DNA of 64,000 nt from positions 5,386,318 to 5,450,317 of the forward strand of contig JABAKD010000006.1 in assembly GCA_012845835.1 (NCBI GenBank). The letters are read 5' to 3'. Below the pieces are notes generated by a model that had not been told where the DNA came from, made no database searches, and saw only the letters and a list, made by a program, of their open reading frames with translations. Both the position numbers and the translations under genes were made by a program. Positions 43,401 to 54,965 of this stretch are shown here, piece after piece. This DNA comes from Undaria pinnatifida. Taxonomy: Eukaryota; Sar; Phaeophyceae; Laminariales; Alariaceae. How positions within the stretch are numbered: the first letter of the stretch is position 1; each line of letters starts with the position of its first letter.

Positions 43401-44400
43401 AAAAACAAAAACAAAAACAAAAAACAAAAACAAAATAAGAAAACAAATAAAAACAAAGATAAAAATAAAACAAAAAATGAAACAAACAAAACGAAGGGGA
43501 AATCGAAGAAACAACCCAACCGGAAAGGAGAGCCAAAGCTCGGAAAAGAAACATAATAAAATGAAATAAAATAAAGTAAAGTAAAACCAAAATAAAATAA
43601 TCCGAATACGAGCCAAAAACCTGGACACGCAAGGAGGGAACAAAGGGGAAAAAAATACCCCAGAAAAAGACGAAAAGTGCTATGTACCTACTAGTCGGCC
43701 TGGTACCTTGCTACCCTGTCTGCCATCTCCTTCCTGCCTTCGTCCACCGCGGTCTCCCTTCTATTCCTCCTGTTGCCCCCCCTGCCCCCATTCCCTTGGA
43801 CGGCTTTCCTTCTACTCCTCCTGTTTCCCCCCCTCCCCCCTTTGTGTTCTTCTCATTAAACCAAAATACCTTGTAAAAGAGAGAAACAACGAAAGAAACC
43901 AAGACAAAATAAATAAATAAATAAATAAAAAGGGGAGCCAAAGCACGGGAGATAGAAACATACCCCGAGCATGAGCCAAAATGGACATGCAAGGGGGAAA
44001 GAAAGGGAAAAAATACCCCGGAAAAAAGAAACAAGTAAAAGAAGGAAGACTGGGAGGGCCAAATAAAACAGGCTCGTCACCTACCCACCATGCAAGACTC
44101 CCTTCATTAGGATAAGAAGGGGAAAGAAAAAAGAAAAAAAAAAAAAAAAAGAAAAAAAAAAATTCACGGAAAAATCAAAGTACCAAGACATCACATTCCG
44201 AGCAGCCGCAGCAGTTGGCGGTACGAGTGGCATAGATAGAAAGGTTCCACCTACTAGTCGGCCTGGTACCTTGCTACCCTGTCTGCGGTCTCCTTCCTAC
44301 TTTCATCTACCGCGGTTTCCCTTCTACTCCTCCTGTCCCCCCCCCTGCCCCCATACCCTTGTGCGGTGTAGCAGTAGAAGAACTCGTCTTTCCTCAATAA
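43401..44400. repeat. A-rich tract and diverged local direct duplication
   Basis: After (AAAAAC)n, two related segments occur. One is 43497-43870, with GGAGAGCCAAAGCTCGG, ACTAGTCGGCCTGGTACCTT and CTTCTATTCCTCCTGTTGCC. The other is 43930-44370, with GGGAGCCAAAGCACGG, ACTAGTCGGCCTGGTACCTT and CTTCTACTCCTCCTGTCCCC. Purine-rich parts give Lys-rich frames without meaning. An A run lies near 44134-44161. Confidence 0.6.
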
Positions 44401-45564
44401 TAGGAGAGGGATCGACACGGACACCACTTGTTACCTTGCTGGATGTAGATATACATTAATTACACACGTGCAAAATATCAGTTTAACGTGAAGAATACAC
44501 ACCGAAAGTTTTGTATTACGAACCAGATATTTAATATAATATTGCTCCGATATAAATCGAATATCCTTCCGTAAAGCAGGGAAATATGTCTCCTACGACT
44601 CGCTGCCAACCATTTCCTCATTTCCCTTCCCCACATACATGTTTCATTTTATGATAGTTACCCGTATGAGCTAACCTGTATTATTACATATATATATTCT
44701 ATCTTACACCGCATCACACAATCCAAGGGCCAACGCCCGAATGGGCAGTAGTAGGTTGGACCGTAACTGGACCACAAGCTCGGCGTCAGGCTGTTTCCTC
44801 GTGGCCGGGGGTTTTGTTAGTGCGTGAGTTTGCGCAAAAGTCCCACACTACCCGGAATGATGCCGTTCCGGGTGGCTGTCTTCAGCGCACCTGATCCCCA
44901 GGTGTCAAGTCGGGTCGACATACTCACTCTCACGCATCCGTATACAACAGCAGCTCGCGCCGCTGGAGTAGTAACGGGTATCGGTAGGGATATAACTCGC
45001 GCTGTCGCTACTAACGTACGGGAACTGAAGGACACGCCAGCAAACCAGCTGGATTGCGAATGAATGAAATAATTGCGTTAAATTGACACGACGTGTGTGT
45101 ATGAAAATATCTTCAAGCGCGGTGAGCTTAAGCTGTATTTTTCCCCTTCCGCCGGTGGATAAAAAAAAGGTCCCATCACGATGTTCCCATTCCTCCCAGG
45201 TCATTGACCGCAGCCCTCCGGCTTCTTTCTCCTTTCCCCTAGCGGCCTGGCAGCCGGTCCCTCAGGGCTAGGTTATACCTGACAGTGCACTCGGCGCCAA
45301 ATCGTGACCTGGGTGGTCACAGAGATTATCAGGAAGAAGAGGCGTTCCATGATTGCCGCTTAATGACCGATCTGAACGCTGCCTACCCAAACAAGGCTAT
45401 TTTAATACCTCTCCGAGCCGCCCAACAAAGCTTTCCACCGTGTTATATTTCGCTGTCTTTTCTTTCCCAGGCGTCCCGAGCTTTACTGTACGTAGTATGT
45501 CGTTGTTTTCCTTCGGAGGCGCCGAGGCGTCCAAAGCGTTACACCCCTTCCGTTTTGTTTGATT
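44401..45564. other. No supported feature
   Basis: Overlapping frames of 72-142 codons occur on both strands (44817-45204 and 45285-45713). The last runs into the MITE at 45565. None is recognisable. Confidence 0.3.
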
Positions 45565-45654
45565 TTAACCCCTTTCGAGCCCCCAAACCCCTCCCTATAC
45601 AAAATCCAAGTGATTTTGTCCCCAAGAACGGGTTTCTAGTTGTAAAGGGGTTAA
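45565..45654. mobile_element. piggyBac-like MITE with TTAA target duplication
   Basis: TTAA-CCCCTTT at the left and AAAGGGG-TTAA at the right enclose 82 bases. The interior has CCCAAACCCCTCCCTATAC and GTGATTTTGTCCCCAAGAAC. It matches the copy nested at 32457-32538 in length and order. Confidence 0.75.
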
Positions 45655-45844
45655 TTCCTATCATTAATCTCGGTTGGTTGGCTGCCTTTATTTGCTTCTT
45701 CTTACAACTGTAGGTTCCTGGTTTAACAATATCTAATATCATATCGGTAATGATATTTCTATGTAGTATGTACAAGTACCTTTTTTTTTTTCGCTCATCA
45801 TTTCTATTTTTTCTTCGCACATTTCATTCATCTTCTTCCCTCCC

Positions 45845-46325
45845 TATTAATAAGCGCAACACGGATCCGGGGTCACTAATCAAGACTCTTTCCCCCCCCT
45901 ACCCACTACGACGGCCGCGCCTTAATTTTTATCGCGGGAAAAGATTCCAGCTATTTCTTCCCTCGTCGACTCGTGTTGAACGGCTGTGCCTACCCACGCT
46001 GCTAGGCGCTCTCAGAAGTTGATTCTTTTTTTTGTTTTCCGCGAAGTAAACTCAAAAGTCCGCCCCCCACGTGGTCCGATTCGAACCCCAGAATTAACTC
46101 TACTCGTCAAGATGTCAGGAGACGGTCAGTCAAGGGGAAAAATTCAGCGGTCAAGGGCGTCAAATCGAAGTGGGATCACTAAAACGTAGTAAGTTGGCGT
46201 CAGTCTAGGTAAACCATGGAGAAAGAGTGCCGTCTGTCAAGGGGTGGAAGTGTCGTCTCCTGACACATTTGCTACTAATAATGGCGTTCGAGGGTGACTA
46301 CTAGACCACCGGGACGACCGGCATT
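45845..46325 (-). mobile_element. SINE-2, longest copy
   Basis: On the minus strand: GCCGGTCGTCCCGGTGGTCT (head), B-box-like GGGGTTCGAATCGG at about 46085, then CGCCTAGCAGCGTGGGTAGG, CGCGATAAAAATTAAGGCGC and GTGACCCCGGATCCGTG. The A and B boxes are about 200 bases apart, so sequence has been added between them. Confidence 0.7.
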
Positions 46326-46429
46326 AATTATGGAGAAACAATAATTTAATTGAACAACCATTGTTGCACATGAAAAAAAAAGCAAATCGTTTACCAGGTA
46401 CGAATACTTGTAGTACACGTACAGGACGC

Positions 46430-46685
46430 GTGCTACGATAGGGGCCGCACTTTTCGTCCGAAATGGTTTTGAATGACGGGGCTCCTTAACCCAAAATCGT
46501 CGGAAATACGACATTTTTTTTTTTTGCATGAGCCTCGTCGTGTACCTACCCAGGCCATGATGGGATTTTTCATCCGATATCAGTTTATTTCTCTCCAAAT
46601 CAGTTTTTTTGGCGGAAGCTCCTAAATTGAAAGGTCGTATTAGAAAAAAAAAAGTGGTGCACCTCTATCGTAGCACGTGTCACAG
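46430..46685. mobile_element. Family C MITE
   Basis: ACGCGTGCTACGATAGGGGC at the left and CACCTCTATCGTAGCACGTG at the right are inverted copies. The interior has GACGGGGCTCCTTAACCC and CATGATGGGATTTTTCATCC. Confidence 0.8.
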
Positions 46686-46815
46686 ATTATACAAGGTTCT
46701 GCATGGAGAGTCTCCATCGACGTACTACGTAAAATATGATCCAAAGATTATCTCGCAACGAACAACCGGCAGTTCATCCACAGCTTTTCATCCCGGCAAA
46801 AACACCCGTTTCTGA
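46673..46815 (+). pseudogene. Possible LINE reverse-transcriptase C-terminal remnant
   Basis: The frame reads RLYKVLHGESPSTYYVKYD and continues to a stop after HPGKNTRF. A 'LYK..HG..P.Y' start followed by a basic Arg/Thr stretch resembles the region after the RT domain in non-LTR retrotransposons; that comparison is from general knowledge of the family. Only about 45 codons remain, directly against a MITE end, so any element is truncated. It may be a coincidence. Confidence 0.3.
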
Positions 46816-48175
46816 GTGAGAAAAGAACAGCCTTATGCAACCCACGGTGCTACCAGGGGTGTTCGTTCAAGTACTCGACCTCTTCCGGCAACTTCATGGC
46901 TGCAAAAGACCCGTCTCTTTCTCTCCGTACAATATTTGCTTCCGCTCTCCGGTCCTCAGCTCCCGGGGAGGAACCGCCTCGGGTTTCCGCCCCGACTTCG
47001 AGCCGCCAAGGCTCCATGCACGCAGCGCCCGCGGTGGCGCGGCCGCCGGCCTCCCTGCCCGGGGGGGGCACCGGTCGAGCCCGCGGCGGTCTAGCCCCGC
47101 GTTACCCGACTCCGGCGGATATCCGACTTTTCGTACCGGGCTCCAGGGTAGGAAAGTATCTGGCGAGCCCCCGGTTGCTCAGACGCCAAGGGCTAAGGTA
47201 GGTAGGTGGTATATAATGCTACGTCGCCGGGCTTGCAAAACAGGCCTGAGGGGGGGGCTTATACCCCATACAAAAGAGGGAAAAATAACAAAATTATCAA
47301 CACACAGTTTAAAAGATGCGTACTGCCGCAGACTCGGGATATGATGTGCCCAAACAAAACAAAACAAATCAGGGCTATGAACGCACACGCTTACGAAAGA
47401 GCGAACGCGAAAACAAACCCCAACTATCTATTCTACGTACCATAAAAAGCAGACACTGAACACTAGAAAATGTACGAAAAGTTTGCGTTACTGGATAAGG
47501 TTTATCCCGGCCGAAAGGCTACGCCCGGGCTTCCCTACGCTAGCTACCTATGGCTATTGGAGGGCACAAAAAATGACGATGATGGGCCAGACCCAAACTT
47601 TTATTTCTTGGGCAGGACCCCTGCCCCCCACCCCGCTTTCCCTCGTCCCCCCCCATCCATGCGCTCACCATCTATCCCCTCCCCCCCCCCCCCGCCCCCC
47701 CTTCCACCCCCCCCCCCCCCCTTCGCCGACGCTGCCTCGCCGACATTGTGTAGCATGAGAAAACGCCCTGACTTTTCGCAGAGCGGGCGTTGACGTGGCT
47801 TTTACCGATGCGCAGAGATGCCTTAGCATATCGAAAACAACAGGTCCTGGACTATTGTAGGTGCATCTGTACGGGTGTTCGACACGGTTATGCCAAATAT
47901 GTTGCTGTGTGTGTTTATCCGGATTTGAGTACGTTGTTACGCAGGCAAGCTTCGGGCCGTCAGAGGCCTTAAATGTCGAAAAAATGCTTCTATCGCAGCA
48001 CCGGTAAGTCGAACCAGCCCGCGCCGCTGGTGCAGGGAATGCGTCCGAAGTGCCTGGTAAGCTGAATACACGATTCGCGTGCGGCATGATAATACCCGTC
48101 CGGCTTCGCTGATGTACGGCTTGCTTCAGCCATGATCTTCAGGTTGTATCATACCCTTTTTGGTTTGTTTGTTTT
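46816..48175. other. GC-rich stretch, no supported gene
   Basis: From 46920 to 47180 the sequence is strongly GC-rich, with frames up to 169 codons in several registers. That is expected where stops are rare. From 47620 to 47730 C-runs produce a proline-rich frame (47470-47793). None has a recognisable domain. Close overlap of competing frames on both strands argues against calling a gene. Confidence 0.3.
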
Positions 48176-48295
48176 TGCTGCGGTATTCTTCCACTCCAAA
48201 GTGACCTGAGACTGTCCTGTGACCACGGACTCGACTGTGACGATGAGTTAATGTGAGAACCACTACCAAAAACAAAAACAACGTCCTTCCTGGAC
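48176..48295 (+). repeat. Family I repeat with A/C-rich tail
   Basis: GGTATTCTTCCACTCCAAAG, CCTGTGACCACGGACTCG and GTTAATGTGAGAACCACTAC, then AAAAACAAAAACAACG. The homology with 51000 begins upstream of the CCTGTGACC block, so the element is at least 100 bases. Confidence 0.6.
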
Positions 48296-48354
48296 GCTGG
48301 ACAAGCTTGCGTTCGTCGCTTTTTTGGTCGCTTTACAAGGGCCCCAAAAGGGTG

Positions 48355-49260
48355 ACGAGTCTGGCATTAGTTGCAGATGCACGCGACTTCCATCGAGGGG
48401 GCGTGTTGATATGCAATAAAGGTCCAACGATGTGCGCTACGGTGCTTTTCCCCTGGTGGTAATATTCAAGACTGGATGGAGGCACGATTTTTTCTGGGAT
48501 TTTCGCGCTCAGAAAGTACGGAGCGGTGTGTGCTACTGTAATGTGCGCGACTTCCATTGAGGGGAAGTGTTATTAAATGCCTGTAGGCAACAGTAGTTTG
48601 TTGTCGTGATTAATGTGTGGTAGCGGCTGCAGTAAATCACCCAATGCCGAATCAATGCTCAGCATAAACCTAGCACTATTGAAATAGGAGCGTAATATGC
48701 GGCTTTTGGCGGCTGCTCCGCGTACGACATGAGGCGTACCTGTTCGGTATTCCGCAAGTATTAACAAAAAGCACAAGCGAGTCGTATACAATACCTGGTA
48801 TTTTTTACGCGATTTTCCTCGAGGAACCGTGTTAACAAAGTACAGGTGGGCGACAGCAAGCTTGTTGTCGTGATCAATGTTCTGCAGCGGCTGTAGCGCA
48901 GTAGCCAATATCTCGTCAATGCTCAGTAGCATGTACTGTTCAAGAAGGAGAGCGTAACATGGTACGGTATAGAGCGATCTCTGTACGTACAATATGCATC
49001 GTGAATACTCTGACCAATACAGTTATTCCTGTTCGGTTCCCGCGAGTAAAAACAAGCACAAGAACGTCGTATGCAAGCTTGCTTAAGCGACTTCCATCGA
49101 GGGGCCGTGTTAAGTACAGGTAGGCAACAGCGGCTCATTGTGGTGATCAATGTTTGTTCTGTAGCGGCTGCAGCGCAGCAGACAACATCTAGTCAATGTT
49201 CAGTAGCCCGTTACTATTGAAGCAGAAGCTTAACATACCGAATTACGTGATCTCTGCACG
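48355..49260 (+). repeat. Degenerate tandem array, about 270-base unit
   Basis: GCGACTTCCATYGAGG-type blocks occur at about 48384, 48549, 48811 (diverged) and 49088. Each of the last three is followed by GTAGGCAACAG/GTGGGCGACAG, TGTCGTGAT(T/C)AATGT, GCGGCTG(C/T)AG, TCAATG(C/T)TCAG and ATTGAAG-like blocks. The unit is 262-277 bases. Confidence 0.7.
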
Positions 49261-49279
49261 TACAATGTGCGGCGTGTAA

Positions 49280-49345
49280 AGATGAGTATCGACCCCTAAA
49301 TTTATCGAACTCACAGCTAACGTATTTTTAATGATTTTCATTAGT
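49280..49345 (+). repeat. Relic related to the MSIDPKLVELTA segment
   Basis: AAAGATGAGTATCGACCCCT is followed by TTTATCGAACTCACAGCTAA. It resembles 59541-59585, with one extra base that breaks the frame. A third relic, inverted, lies near 49965-50015 (GTGAGTACCGACCCTAATTT on the minus strand). Confidence 0.55.
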
Positions 49346-49579
49346 AGTCAATATGCGGCGTGACTTCTACGACCACTTCAGTGGTTCCTGTTCGTTCTTC
49401 TGCAAGTAAGTGTAAGCAATACGTAGAATAACGTTCTGTGCGAGAGTAGGGTGTGTCGGGATACCAAACTTGGTTGGGTGGACAATCATGTTATCATAGC
49501 ATTGAAAACGAAGTTGACAACCCAAGGCTAACCCAACCCACGAAAAATTAGGAACAAAATTTGGTCCAAAAAGACGCCT

Positions 49580-49857
49580 CTAGACACATGGTACGGTAGA
49601 GGTGCACCAAATTTGTTCTGAGGCTCCTCATTTTAGAAGCTCAAGACTCGTCCTTCTTGACCCAAAAAAAACCGTTTTGGAGAAAAATGAAAGTGCTGAC
49701 CGGACGAACAGATTCCATGGCCTAGTTGTACAACGAGAATCATGCAAAAAAATAACCCATTTCCGACGATTTGGGTCAAGGAGCCCCCTCATTCAGAAAA
49801 CATTTCAGACGAAAGGTGATGTGATGCCTCTATCGTATATCGTAGCACGCGGCATAT
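49580..49857. mobile_element. Family C MITE
   Basis: Left end ACGGTAGAGGTGCACC, right end CCTCTATCGTATATCGTAGC. The interior has CCATGGCCTAGTTGTACAAC and CATTTCCGACGATTTGGGTC. Confidence 0.75.
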
Positions 49858-49869
49858 TATAAACATTTA

Positions 49870-49930
49870 AATACACTCCAGCTGTGATATCGAATATTTT
49901 GTCGAAACTCATCTTTGCAAGCATATATAG
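49870..49930 (-). repeat. Family A terminal module
   Basis: The minus strand reads MSFDKIFDITAGVYLNVYN. It sits 12 bases from the MITE end. Confidence 0.75.
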
Positions 49931-50999
49931 CAATAGTATGTGGTGAAATTATTATGGTCATCATGTCGTCAGCTGTGAGTTCGACAAATTAGGGTCGGTA
50001 CTCACCTTTGAAAACTGCGTCATACCGCTCGTTTTTCCAGATGAATTATCCTTTGAATGCATGTGACTCCTGTGGATGTTGTCGGGGTGAACTCAACAGT
50101 AATACCGGGGTAGTGTTACATACTTTCCTATCATCCAACCAAACTTGGTGCCCCGCAAACACCCTATCATTAGTAGTCTTACTCGGTGATCAGCACGCTG
50201 ACAATAAAACGGAGCAGCGAACTTGCCCACGAGCAAGTGTCGACCACAACGAGCAAGCATCAAGGGATATTGCTGTGGGTCGGTCAGTACAATGACCCGT
50301 ATCTGGGACGTACGGTACATCTATCTAGCCGTAGAGTGTATCTCGCTAAGTCGATCCGGGATGGCTACGCCCACCCAGAAGCAGCGACAGTAGCAGCAGC
50401 AGTAGTAGTAGTAGATAAGAGTAAGAAAAAAGGTCGTTCGCCACACAACGGTACATCGTGGTGACTGGAGTCGTTGTACCGTATAGGTTGGTTTGTTCGG
50501 TCTTGAGCTGACTTTATTTTCCCTCCTATACCGTAAATTGGCGTAAAAAATCCCAGGTATACCGGTTCATGATTTTTAGAATTTGGCCAACCAGACACCT
50601 TGAAGGTGTAGCTCACAAAGAACCTCAGCAAACTGAGAACTACCAATACAGTACATGAATAACCAGTATAAATTTTGTTTCGTTTTTTTCTCTTTTCTTT
50701 CCTTTCCTTTATCTTCTTTTCTTTTCTTTGTTTCTTTTTCTCCAATTGACTTACGCCTGTCGTGCGTATGCGTAGTGATAAATACTCGTACGTGTAATAT
50801 ATACGTGGTAGTCTTCCTTGGGTGGCAATCGGAATATTTGGTTTCTCCAGGCGTGAGTAGTGAGACGTAAGCACCGGTCTGGACCTGGCACATCGTAGAC
50901 TGACTCCCGATTTCACTTTTAGATGTTTCTGGTGGAGGCATGAATTGCGTCAGCCGTGATATATGCGTGTACCACCTTGGGTTGTGTGTGTTTTCCCTG
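49931..50999. other. No supported gene
   Basis: Frames of 181-183 codons on the minus strand (50365-50916 and 50576-51121) include Lys-rich stretches from TTCTTT runs and overlap each other in different registers. A short GTA run lies at 50400-50415. Confidence 0.3.
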
Positions 51000-51110
51000 G
51001 GGTATTCCTCAGCTCCAGAGTGACTGGAGCCTGTCCTGTGACCACGGACTTGATTATGCGGGTTAATATGAGAACAATAACAACAACAACAACAACAACA
51101 ATAAATACCG
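51000..51110 (+). repeat. Family I repeat with (AAC)n tail
   Basis: GGTATTCCTCAGCTCCAGAG, GAGCCTGTCCTGTGACCACG and GTTAATATGAGAACAATAAC, then about 27 bases of (AAC)n. A 3' simple-repeat tail fits a retroposed element. Confidence 0.7.
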
Positions 51111-52235
51111 CCACGCCCCAAGCCCCGGTATTTTTACTATGCCAAAATGATGGCGGGGTACTCTCGCAATCATGTTGGACTAAAACAAGGCGTCTTACCC
51201 AAGACAGATTTGCGTCGGTCTGTTTTTTTTTTGTTAATTTTCATGCCGGTGGGCAAATTCATTATGCGTACGATAATCTTTGTTTCCGCTGGAAAAGCAC
51301 GGGAGCTACGACAACAACCTCAACACGTACAAGAACAGCAGCAGCAGCACCGTCAACTCAATAGCCCCGGGCCGGGCCGGTCAGGCTCTCTCAACTCTTA
51401 CTCATGGTGGCGCAATCAGTATTGGCGCTATTTCAATACTGGCGCAATGTTCGCCGACAGGATGTACGGCCATTGCTGTAGTAGCAACCCTAAGCTCCGC
51501 CGATATAGTTTCTTAAGACAGACCGTACGGAAGTCGTCGCATCAACACCCCCCCGCCCTCGTTCCTTTGTGAGCGTCTTATCTCAGCCCTTCAATCTGCA
51601 AGCCCCACCCACGTGTCCAATCCCAACTTTCCATATTCGCAGTCCCGTCTGTCAGGAGACTTTTCTACAAGCCATAACGCCGCAACGGGGAAGAGTGGAT
51701 GCCACAACACTCGCCCACCCTGCAGGACCGTATACGCAGGTACATAAAACCTCACGCGATAACTAAACGTCCCGTCTCAGGCCCTCCACGTACGCGTCCC
51801 GTCTACCGTTCTCTTCCACCTCAATCATCCCATCTGCGCACCCCCTTACTATGCGCGTCCACTTTCAGGCTTCAATCTTGCATAGCCTATCGCCTGGCCA
51901 CCAAGTCTAGACAAACCCTCCCCCTCGGTCGGGGTGCATGAAGCTCGTCGTTTAGCGCGATCCCCCGCCCCCTCCCCCCCGCGCCCCCCTCCCTCTCCTC
52001 CCCCCCGTCTTCCCCCTTTTTCCATCTCCCTCACCCTTCTCCCCCTCCGGAGCCCTCCGGAGCCCTTCGGAGCCCTCCGGAGATAAAATCAACTCATTCG
52101 ATGCAGTCACCCACATGCAATAAAGTACGCACAAGGTGCGGAAGCCCGCCTCACAGACGGTTCTCAGTAGGATGGAGCTCACCCTCCATGCGACTCGCCG
52201 AGCACCTCAGGGCGCTCCAGCCTTGGTGTAAGTAA
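51111..52235. other. No supported gene; C-rich run
   Basis: Frames of 133-141 codons (51147-51572) include poly-Gln from CAG runs. A C/T-rich tract lies at 51958-52030, and GGAGCCCT(C/T)C repeats four times near 52045-52080. Confidence 0.35.
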
Positions 52236-52725
52236 TGCTTGCCTGGTCGGAGAAAACCCGACGCGCTCCGTCCCGGCAGTGTAGGCATTCGAGGGTCTAT
52301 GGCCATACAGGCTACGGCTAAGCATGATAACGAGTGCACCCTCCCCCGCCTCCCAAAACGGCCAAATGGCTACGGCAAGCAGAAACGAGTACGACATCCC
52401 CCCCCTTCTCGAAAGGGATGCGTGGTCAATGGTCAAATGACTAAGGTAAGCAACAAATGAGTACGCCCCTCCCTCCGTGGTCGGCGAAAACCCGACGTGC
52501 TCCGTCCTGGTATTATAAGGATGCGAGGATCTATGGTCATACGACCACCGCTATGCATGAAATAAGCCCCCCCGCTCCCCTCCCTCTCTCTCAGTCGGTG
52601 AGCATGAAACTAGTTGCAGTGGGGAAGACCCCCTTCTTAGAGGCTGCCGCAGCATCTGCTGCTGCTGCCGCTGCACGGTTAGCATGCGCTTGCTCCGAAG
52701 TAACCTTCGAGATCTGCAGGGTGCG
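52236..52725 (+). repeat. Tandem duplication, 245-base unit, with family M copies
   Basis: GGTCGG(A/C)GAAAACCCGACG is at 52237 and 52482; each is followed by TGCTCCGTCC/CGCTCCGTCC, GGTCTATGG/GATCTATGG and CATAC. Between them lie two inverted family M fragments (52335-52480). Confidence 0.7.
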
Positions 52726-52867
52726 ATGATCGCCGTGGAGAGGCGCGGGGAGGAGACGGAGCAGGGGTGGGGCGGAGCAGGCGGGCGCGTGACTATCGGG
52801 GTGGTATTTTTCGCGAACTTGTTTTCGACCTGACGAGGCTCATAACCTATCAAGTCACCCAGTAACG

Positions 52868-53035
52868 TTGGAGCACCATTGGAGTGTTACGGTCTTATTC
52901 GTTACATGCCCAAGTGTAGTGAGTTGGAGTACTACTAGAGTTTACATTCTGATTCGTTACATGCCCAAGTTCGGTGAGTTGGAGTACCATTTCAGTCTTA
53001 CGGTCCCATTCGTTCCATGCTCAAGCGTGGTGGGC
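52868..53035 (+). repeat. Tandem repeat, 55-base unit, three copies
   Basis: TTGGAGTAC(C/T)A-type starts at 52868, 52924 and 52979. Each unit holds ATTCGTTACATGCCCAAG (third copy ATTCGTTCCATGCTCAAG). Confidence 0.85.
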
Positions 53036-53666
53036 TTAAGCTATAGTTTCACCCATATGCCAGAGAAAAAAAAAAAGCAAAAAAAAACAGCCCCTTGAAT
53101 AGGCCATGGGATAGTTAATCGGTTTGAACTTTCACATTCCTTCCAAGAATTTTACTAAAATACGTGAAAATTGAAAACCAAACACGAAACATACTCCAAA
53201 TAAAAATATGCTCGACCCAAAAATTACTAAATAATGACATATATGACCTGAATGCCACAGTCTCTGGGCGAGGCGTGGAGCTACTCGAGAGAGGGGCATC
53301 ACAAAATCAGACGTGCGCCTCCACCGTAGAGTAAGCCGGAAGTATGAGGGATGGGGCGCGGGGCCGGGATCGCGGCAATCGCAGCCTGCAGCTGAGGTAT
53401 CATAATAGCTTACCGGCAATAAACCGAACTCAGCTTCTGATATAACCCATCCGATTTGTTACAACGTAACCGTCTCGTATCCGGGGATAGGTACTTGTCA
53501 TACCCGGGGTTTCAACACATAAAATAAATGGGTTAACACTCTATAAACAAATACAAAAATAGTAAAAAAAGAAAGAATGGTTAAGATAAAATAGTAACCA
53601 GTATATGAAACAAATATATTTTATAAAAAATGAAAATACCCTCCAGCTTATATATATGGCCTTCTT
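53036..53666. other. No supported gene
   Basis: AT-rich spacer with a short family A end (minus strand) at 53622-53650. Confidence 0.35.
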
Positions 53667-54500
53667 TTTGGGGGGATTCGGTCAGGAGTTTTTTTTCGTC
53701 TCGGTCTCAGTATGCGATTCTCGGAACTGGAATTCTCAGTCAAATAACTTCGTTCGAGCGCCGTTTTCGTGGGGCGGCTCCAACGCCCCTGGCCCTGCCG
53801 TATCCGTTCCGCACCTCGACGTGAACGCGGATAGACGCTGAGCGAGACAAGCAAGAAGTGCGCTTTTTTCTGTATGTTATGGGCGGTATACGCCCGAGCT
53901 ATTCTTGGATCTTGGCATGACGAAAAAATCAAAGGACAGCATTTCCAAATTGGAATCTAAATTTCTTCCCGACGTCGCTTTTTTCATGACCGCCTCGAAG
54001 CGATTGCCCTATCGTAGCTACTACCACTGCTGCTGTGTGTCGTTGCCTTTCGGCTCAGTGCGTATAGTGATATGTAACCAACGAAGGATGCGTAGTGAGT
54101 ACGATTCTCACCGACATCATATTTGGTATTCAGGAGCGTGCGCGCTGAGACATTATTAATGGTTATGATAGCTGTTAGTGTTCTCCTGAGTACTACTAAC
54201 TGTAGTACGTGGAGAGGGGATAGCTCCGGAGATCCGTCTCACTAAGTCGGTGAGAATTAAGTAACCAACTCGAAAATATATTTGGTGTTTTTTTAGCATT
54301 ACCCATTGAGTTGCTGAGTCAAGTGACAGTGGTAGTGCTATGTGTCGTGAGTTCGATTCTCACCGACCTCATATTTGTCTTTTCCAAGCGTGCGCGCTGA
54401 CGACATTATGAATGGTTATTTTGGTAGTTTAACATATGTAGCACTACCCAATTTGAGCTACTGAGTCAAGCTCAGTGGGCAGTGCTATAGGATTTCTCGG
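53667..54500 (+). repeat. Family Q repeat, longest copy, tRNA-like parts
   Basis: The 5' end GATTCGGTCAGGAGTT matches the terminus at 41300. B-box-like blocks GAGTACGATTCTCACCGAC (about 54098) and GAGTTCGATTCTCACCGAC (about 54351) each follow a 'GTGGTAGTGCTA'- or 'GTGCGTATAGT'-type stretch, so two tRNA-like modules may be present. The frame ending GSNAPGPAVSVPHLDVNADR is shared with other copies but is short. Confidence 0.65.
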
Positions 54501-54849
54501 TCAAGTCACTTTGTTCGAAGGACGCTGCCCAACGCCTTCCTTATCCGTCCCCTATACCTGGTCGTGAACGCGTACTACGTACGGGAGGAAATAAACACAT
54601 TCGAGAATCGCGAGGACGATTTTGGCTTTTGGATCCCCGGGCAATTCCTTGTCCGAGAACGGGTCAACGCGTGGCGTACTAATCGATGACACGGCAGCAA
54701 TCTATAGTATAAATAGTAGTGATAGGTATCTTCTTGACAACATGTCGTGTGCGCAAGCAATCGATGATACAGCAGTCAATTATCTGTAATAATAGTCGAC
54801 GATATATACCTGTTACGCTGTTTTCAAATTCCGAGCTTCAAGAGCAGCA
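54501..54849. other. No feature seen
   Basis: Single-copy spacer. Confidence 0.3.
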
Positions 54850-54965
54850 GTTGTGTGTTGTGTGTTGTGTGTTGTGTGTTGTTGTGTGTTGTTGTGTGTG
54901 TTGTGTGTTGTGTGTTGTGTGTTGTGTGTGTTGTGTGTTGTGTGTTGTGTGTTGTGTGTTGTTGT
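54850..54965 (+). repeat. TTGTGTG heptamer minisatellite
   Basis: About 115 bases of GTTGTGTGTTGTGTG-type repeat. Cys/Val-rich frames are artefacts. Confidence 0.95.

Noticed and set aside
46835..47344. 169-codon frame in GC-rich DNA
   Set aside because: Long frames in several registers on both strands are expected at this composition, and no domain is visible.
47470..47793. Proline-rich 107-codon frame
   Set aside because: The C-terminal half is the translation of C-runs; the N-terminal part alone is too short to support.
52868..53035. CRISPR array
   Set aside because: The three 55-base units are contiguous tandem copies without spacers, and the setting is eukaryotic.
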